From Coemansia sp. RSA 922 (Eukaryota; Kickxellomycota; Kickxellomycetes; Kickxellales; Kickxellaceae), in NCBI GenBank assembly GCA_027577415.1, contig JANBQS010000121.1:1-32670 (forward strand): a stretch of 32,670 bases of DNA. Direction: 5' to 3'. The position numbers were made by a program, and so were the translations under genes. The notes below the pieces were generated by a model. The model had not been told where the DNA came from. It did no database searches and saw nothing but the letters and a program-made list of their open reading frames with translations. Positions 29,424 to 32,670 of the stretch are shown one piece after another. How positions within the stretch are numbered: position 1 is the stretch's first letter; each line of letters begins with the position of its first letter.

Positions 29424-29822
29424 ATGTCGCAAAAGATCGCCATATACTTTTATAACAATAATGCCATGTATGACATTTTTATCCTTGAAACAAACTGTGC
29501 GGTTACGTTTGGGAGAGTCGTAGAGCTTGCATCCAAATCCCCTTTTGGTATACAACCGACATCACATTGCGTGGTAGTTCTCAACCTTCAAGCCAACAAA
29601 TTGGTTGCCGAATTAAAGTCAGATGGAGCTAGCAATATGGTGAGAGACAGTCATGTTCTTGTCTTTCCCCGGTCGTCTGAGCCTAGTGTGGATGAAAAGT
29701 TCCTACTGGAAATATTTCCCAACTATCAGCCAGCGGATGTTGGATGCAATACACCTACTGAGTTCACATATGTCCCTACTAGAGAACAATTTGTTGAAAA
29801 CAAGTATTTGTTTCTATCCTAA
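29424..29822 (+). CDS. Hypothetical protein, possible beta-grasp fold (132 aa)
   Basis: ATG-to-TAA frame behind a TATA box and leader; family not recognised. The first 85 residues alternate strand and helix: IAIYFYNNNAMYDIFILE, then VTFGRVVELASKS, CVVVLNLQANKLVAELKSD, and RDSHVLVFPRS. A beta-hairpin, helix and further strands is the order of ubiquitin-like (beta-grasp) domains, also seen at the N-terminus of Crinkler-type proteins. That comparison rests only on this pattern. Residues 90-132 are polar, ending YVPTREQFVENKYLFLS. There is no signal peptide. It lies between two F-box-like genes, which may be coincidence. The frame is open upstream to 29238 but only from a TTG. Confidence 0.5.
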   Translation: MSQKIAIYFYNNNAMYDIFILETNCAVTFGRVVELASKSPFGIQPTSHCVVVLNLQANKLVAELKSDGASNMVRDSHVLVFPRSSEPSVDEKFLLEIFPNYQPADVGCNTPTEFTYVPTREQFVENKYLFLS

Positions 29823-29974
29823 TGACGTAATACTAAGCGACATATACTTTCTCAACGGATTAAATGCATTGTGCTCCCAGTTGCTTCTACAGCTTTGACT
29901 AGGATATTTTTCTTAATAATAGCCAGTTATTTTTTAATTTTTGAAGATTATAAATGTGATAAGCATGAAGATTT

Positions 29975-31858
29975 TTAATCCTGGAACATAAGGTGGCGGA
30001 AAGAGCTAGCATACGAATCAAACGGCTTGTTGACCATATTCCATGCAATTTCGCGGCTAAAAGATTTGCGATAATTGGGCGGCATATCCACAAATGCGAA
30101 ACTCGGGCATAAGATGGCAATATGTACCGCAACGCTCGCTAACTTTTCAAAGCGTATGCTACATCTAGGTGATAGTCGTAGCACCTTAAAGCATTTGCTC
30201 AGGGGATAGTGCTTCTCGCAAAGGCCTTGCAGATAGACGCCTGTTGGCTTCACCCCAGCGACAAGGTCTGGGCCATCCACCTCGCAAGTCAAGCTTACTA
30301 GACCTGGGAGAGCCGCAATTACCTTGATCATACCAGATACGCAGATCGATGAGCCGCCGAAATCCAAATGCTGGAGAGTGTGCGTGCTAGGCGTGGCTAT
30401 AATAGTTGCAAGTGCTAGCATCTGGGGAGTATCCCTCGAAATGTCTAAAGCCGCCGACGTCTCCAGTACACGGCGTAGTTGCTGCCTAATTAATGCATCC
30501 CCTCGCCCAGCTACAAATGCATTGTCCTCGAGACCAACAAAACCGATGTGAACCGAATTCATATGCGAATCACCGTTGCGGCTGAGAACTTTGAATCTGC
30601 CCAATACGTTTCGCGAAAGAGCGTGAAAAGGTAGACATAGATTCTTCATCGTTTTTCCGTTGCCTCTAAAAAGCAAGTCGTCGTCAAAAGGATATCCGCC
30701 GCTCACCTTAAGCGTGTATAGTACGGGAAACGGAGCCACATTGTCAATTGCTGTCCATGTCGTCTCGTAGGGTGTGCCTCCAATCATCAAGGCAAGCACT
30801 GCCAAGCTATTGAAAATCGCCGGTACTTTGGTGCCGCCATAAACCAAATTGCGCCAATCGGCTTCAGCGTCAAGCCTGATACCCAACATCTGTAGAGTGC
30901 CCGCATTGTGGTAGGCGAGCAAAGCGAACAAAGTGTAAGAGACACCAATCTCTTGACTTATTCTCACTAATCCGGATAGACCCTGAACGCTGAGCGAAAT
31001 TGGGATAGTAGCCTCCTTGGCGTAGATATGCACACCTTTAACGCCGCCTTGGCACAGCGTCGATACCAGCAAGTTACACAAAAGTGTATAGTTAATCTCG
31101 GCGATGCCGATGGACGGAATAAACACGGCTATATCAATGGCTGAGGGAACCAGGCGCTTTATACTACGGGCAAAGTTGGCAGCCAATACTTTATTGAGCG
31201 ATAACACTCCAGAGTTAGCAGGACGTGGGCCGTCGTCAGTGCTTGGGTATTGTTCAGTAGGTATCGCCAAACTTAGTGCCAGCGATGTTGCCGCTGAAAA
31301 CACTATACCCTCGTTCTGTAGTTTGGTGAGCGGTGCGCAAAAGAACCCTTCTGACAAAGCTTTCTCCAACGTAGACTCAACGCAAACATGCTTGACCAGA
31401 TGCGCGTTACCTGTCCATGACAACGGAAAGCCCGTAGGCAACAGTGGGGATGCCACTACAGGGATCTTGTGAGATTGGTTGAAATTGAGGTGGCAGAAAT
31501 CATAAAGGGACTCCAGAGCTGCCTTGCGCCAGCGCTCGCTTACGGATAGCAAAGGGAAAAGATCGAATCTGTTGATGATAGAAGTGTCACCATTGGAATT
31601 GAACAAATATTTGGAACGACAATCCAGGTACTCTACAATCTTGTACACTAGTAGCATCGGCAGAGTTTGGAACGTAAACGACGGCGGCTTTAGAGGGCTA
31701 AGACTAGAGAGTCTAGCGCGAGAAATAGGCGAAAGTGGAGCTTTGGGAATCCCTATTTTCCTCGGGGCGGGCGACTCTCGAGTAGCAATAAGGATTATAA
31801 GTGCAATACCGAGAGCAAAGGCTAGCTCGAGGATATAGTCCGAAATGTAGGCAAACAT
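29975..31858 (-). CDS. Membrane-anchored F-box-like protein (627 aa)
   Basis: Distant relative of the F-box-like genes to its left. Residues 8-26 are a hydrophobic span (YILELAFALGIALIILIA) followed by a basic, Pro-rich linker (30-62), so it is probably a signal-anchored membrane protein with its bulk in the cytosol. The F-box-like segment is at 63-122 (FQTLPMLLVYKIVEYLD, then FDLFPLLSVSERWRKAALES). The remainder has leucine-rich texture (LQHLDFGGSSICVSG, LVSLTCEVDG). The C-terminus aligns with the family block: LCPSFAFVDMPP in place of ACPAFDY, and FRHLMFQD at the end, though the GKRFRCW text has become SKCFKVL. It is intronless with an intact start and stop. Its stop is 152 bp from the convergent orphan gene. 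Confidence 0.6.
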   Translation of the reverse strand: MFAYISDYILELAFALGIALIILIATRESPAPRKIGIPKAPLSPISRARLSSLSPLKPPSFTFQTLPMLLVYKIVEYLDCRSKYLFNSNGDTSIINRFDLFPLLSVSERWRKAALESLYDFCHLNFNQSHKIPVVASPLLPTGFPLSWTGNAHLVKHVCVESTLEKALSEGFFCAPLTKLQNEGIVFSAATSLALSLAIPTEQYPSTDDGPRPANSGVLSLNKVLAANFARSIKRLVPSAIDIAVFIPSIGIAEINYTLLCNLLVSTLCQGGVKGVHIYAKEATIPISLSVQGLSGLVRISQEIGVSYTLFALLAYHNAGTLQMLGIRLDAEADWRNLVYGGTKVPAIFNSLAVLALMIGGTPYETTWTAIDNVAPFPVLYTLKVSGGYPFDDDLLFRGNGKTMKNLCLPFHALSRNVLGRFKVLSRNGDSHMNSVHIGFVGLEDNAFVAGRGDALIRQQLRRVLETSAALDISRDTPQMLALATIIATPSTHTLQHLDFGGSSICVSGMIKVIAALPGLVSLTCEVDGPDLVAGVKPTGVYLQGLCEKHYPLSKCFKVLRLSPRCSIRFEKLASVAVHIAILCPSFAFVDMPPNYRKSFSREIAWNMVNKPFDSYASSFRHLMFQD

Positions 31859-32416
31859 TGTTTACTGGTGCTCACTGAGCGGTGGGCAGATAGAAAGGTG
31901 AATATGCTAGTGTAAGAAGATGAAAAAAAATGTTCTGACAAGGGAGGCAAGAAGGAACAACTGCGCAAAGGCCATTACAAGCGGGTTGGATCCATCGCTA
32001 CGTGTGCTGGGTCCACAGATTGTCTATTTTGGAACCTTGGGGAAGACATGCCTTTTTGTCATATGTAAGCCGAGTGGCTTGCATATTCCGCTGATCTGCA
32101 AAAAAGATGGGCAGAGTGTGAAGATAAGCTAAGCCCACTTTTCTCAGTGAAAGACCCCTCCACAGACACACTCCAGCCAGATTCATTGTCTGAAGCAGGG
32201 CAATTACACAATTGCAACACATGGTCGGCCACTTTTTCAGGTGCAAAAAATCGAGAAACAAATCTGCAAGCTGACATTTTTGACATATGGCGAGAATGAC
32301 GATTGGCTGGACAGCCCCCTCCCACCACAAGCACTGCACAACATTGCGCCAAGTAAAAGAGACAACGACGAAAAGGACGGCTTGGCTGAAGGGAAAAAGA
32401 AGGGTGGTCAGCCGAA
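31859..32416. other. Intergenic region right of the membrane-anchored F-box-like gene
   Basis: No gene is supported. The minus strand is open for 160 codons at 31998-32480, but its translation is compositionally odd and lies across a plausible promoter. An inverted CCAAT (ATTGG at 32302-32306, within GATTGGCT) lies 110 bp before the TATA box at 32417. Confidence 0.45.
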
Positions 32417-32424
32417 TATAAAAG
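32417..32424 (+). promoter_or_regulatory. TATA box of a rightward gene leaving the window
   Basis: TATAAAAG at 32417-32424 with an inverted CCAAT 110 bp upstream, followed by a long T/C-rich leader (32447-32515). The same architecture precedes the orphans at 889 and 29424. Confidence 0.55.
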
Positions 32425-32533
32425 CGCTGCCATTTCGGCCTGGCCATTTCTCCCTTTCTCTTTTCTCCACCTGCACACACTCTTCCTTTCTTTTTTTACG
32501 ACTATCCCCTGACTTTCGCTACACACATTTGCG

Positions 32534-32614
32534 ATGCTCTTTCGGATACTCTCTTTCAAGCGCAGTCGGCGGCGACCAAAGCTGCTGGGCTCCCACGCTC
32601 GCTTCGTCTTTTAA
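32534..32614 (+). other. Short leader ORF (26 codons) at the right edge
   Basis: The first ATG downstream of the TATA box opens a 26-residue frame ending in TAA, rich in Arg and Lys (FKRSRRRPKLL). It is either an upstream ORF in the leader of a gene whose start lies beyond the window, or a chance ATG. No donor site inside suggests a first exon. Confidence 0.3.
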
Positions 32615-32670
32615 CATACACAAGCACATTTTATTACCAATCGACACTGCTATCTCTGCTCGGCCATCGC

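Noticed and set aside
31998..32480. Minus-strand 160-codon frame at the right edge
   Set aside because: It crosses the TATA/CCAAT promoter of the rightward gene, has unusual composition with many Trp and Cys, and no family resemblance.

Overview
The window looks like nuclear DNA from a fungus, probably an early-diverging lineage. Genes are closely packed on both strands and are mostly intronless. The few introns I could place are short (76-92 nt, plus one of 208 nt) and carry CTAA-type branch sites. Conserved eukaryotic genes with fungal relatives (ERG7, GUP1, PRP16, derlin, prefoldin 4, GCV2) sit next to lineage-restricted ones. An SCFD2-type Sec1 protein and an F-box-like array would fit a zoopagomycete such as Kickxellomycotina, but that placement is inference and not read from the sequence. 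I saw no bacterial, viral, transposon, tRNA, rRNA or CRISPR feature.

Layout, left half. 1-1224: poorly explained DNA, then a TATA promoter and a 111-residue orphan. 1580-5906: two rightward lipid genes, lanosterol synthase (ERG7) and the membrane O-acyltransferase GUP1. 5976-8480: leftward CTDSPL2-type phosphatase with a very long disordered N-terminus. 9228-13106: rightward spliceosomal helicase PRP16, sharing a divergent promoter with the phosphatase. 13107-15117: sparse, with one 219-residue Pro/Ala-rich hypothetical protein. 15118-17670: a dense block of small housekeeping genes (TRAPPC2/Trs20, derlin, prefoldin subunit 4, parvulin PIN4).

Layout, right half. 17640-18606: a spliced leftward GILT-family thiol reductase that I rebuilt from four clear exons. 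Its tail overlaps PIN4 antisense, and its reading frame appears to need a 2-nt microexon. 18744-24729: leftward GCV2 (glycine decarboxylase P protein, two exons) and an SCFD2-like Sec1/Munc18 protein (two exons). 24825-26304: a GPI-anchored eight-cysteine wall protein and a small RING-H2/coiled-coil E3 candidate. 26455-31858: an accessory zone with three related F-box-like proteins (one a 5'-truncated relic, one with an N-terminal membrane anchor) and a 132-residue orphan between them. The right edge holds a TATA promoter for a rightward gene that leaves the window.

Themes. Several genes serve the secretory pathway and membrane lipids: ERG7, GUP1, TRAPPC2, derlin, SCFD2, GILT and the GPI protein. 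There is no sign that they form one operon-like unit; each has its own flanking DNA. The most unusual items are the GILT gene structure (two GC-AG introns around a possible 2-nt exon, and antisense CDS overlap), the Cys-to-Thr change in the ERG7 catalytic motif, and the F-box-like family with a membrane-anchored member. Gene starts were set at ATG codons; several reading frames stay open further upstream but only through non-ATG codons.
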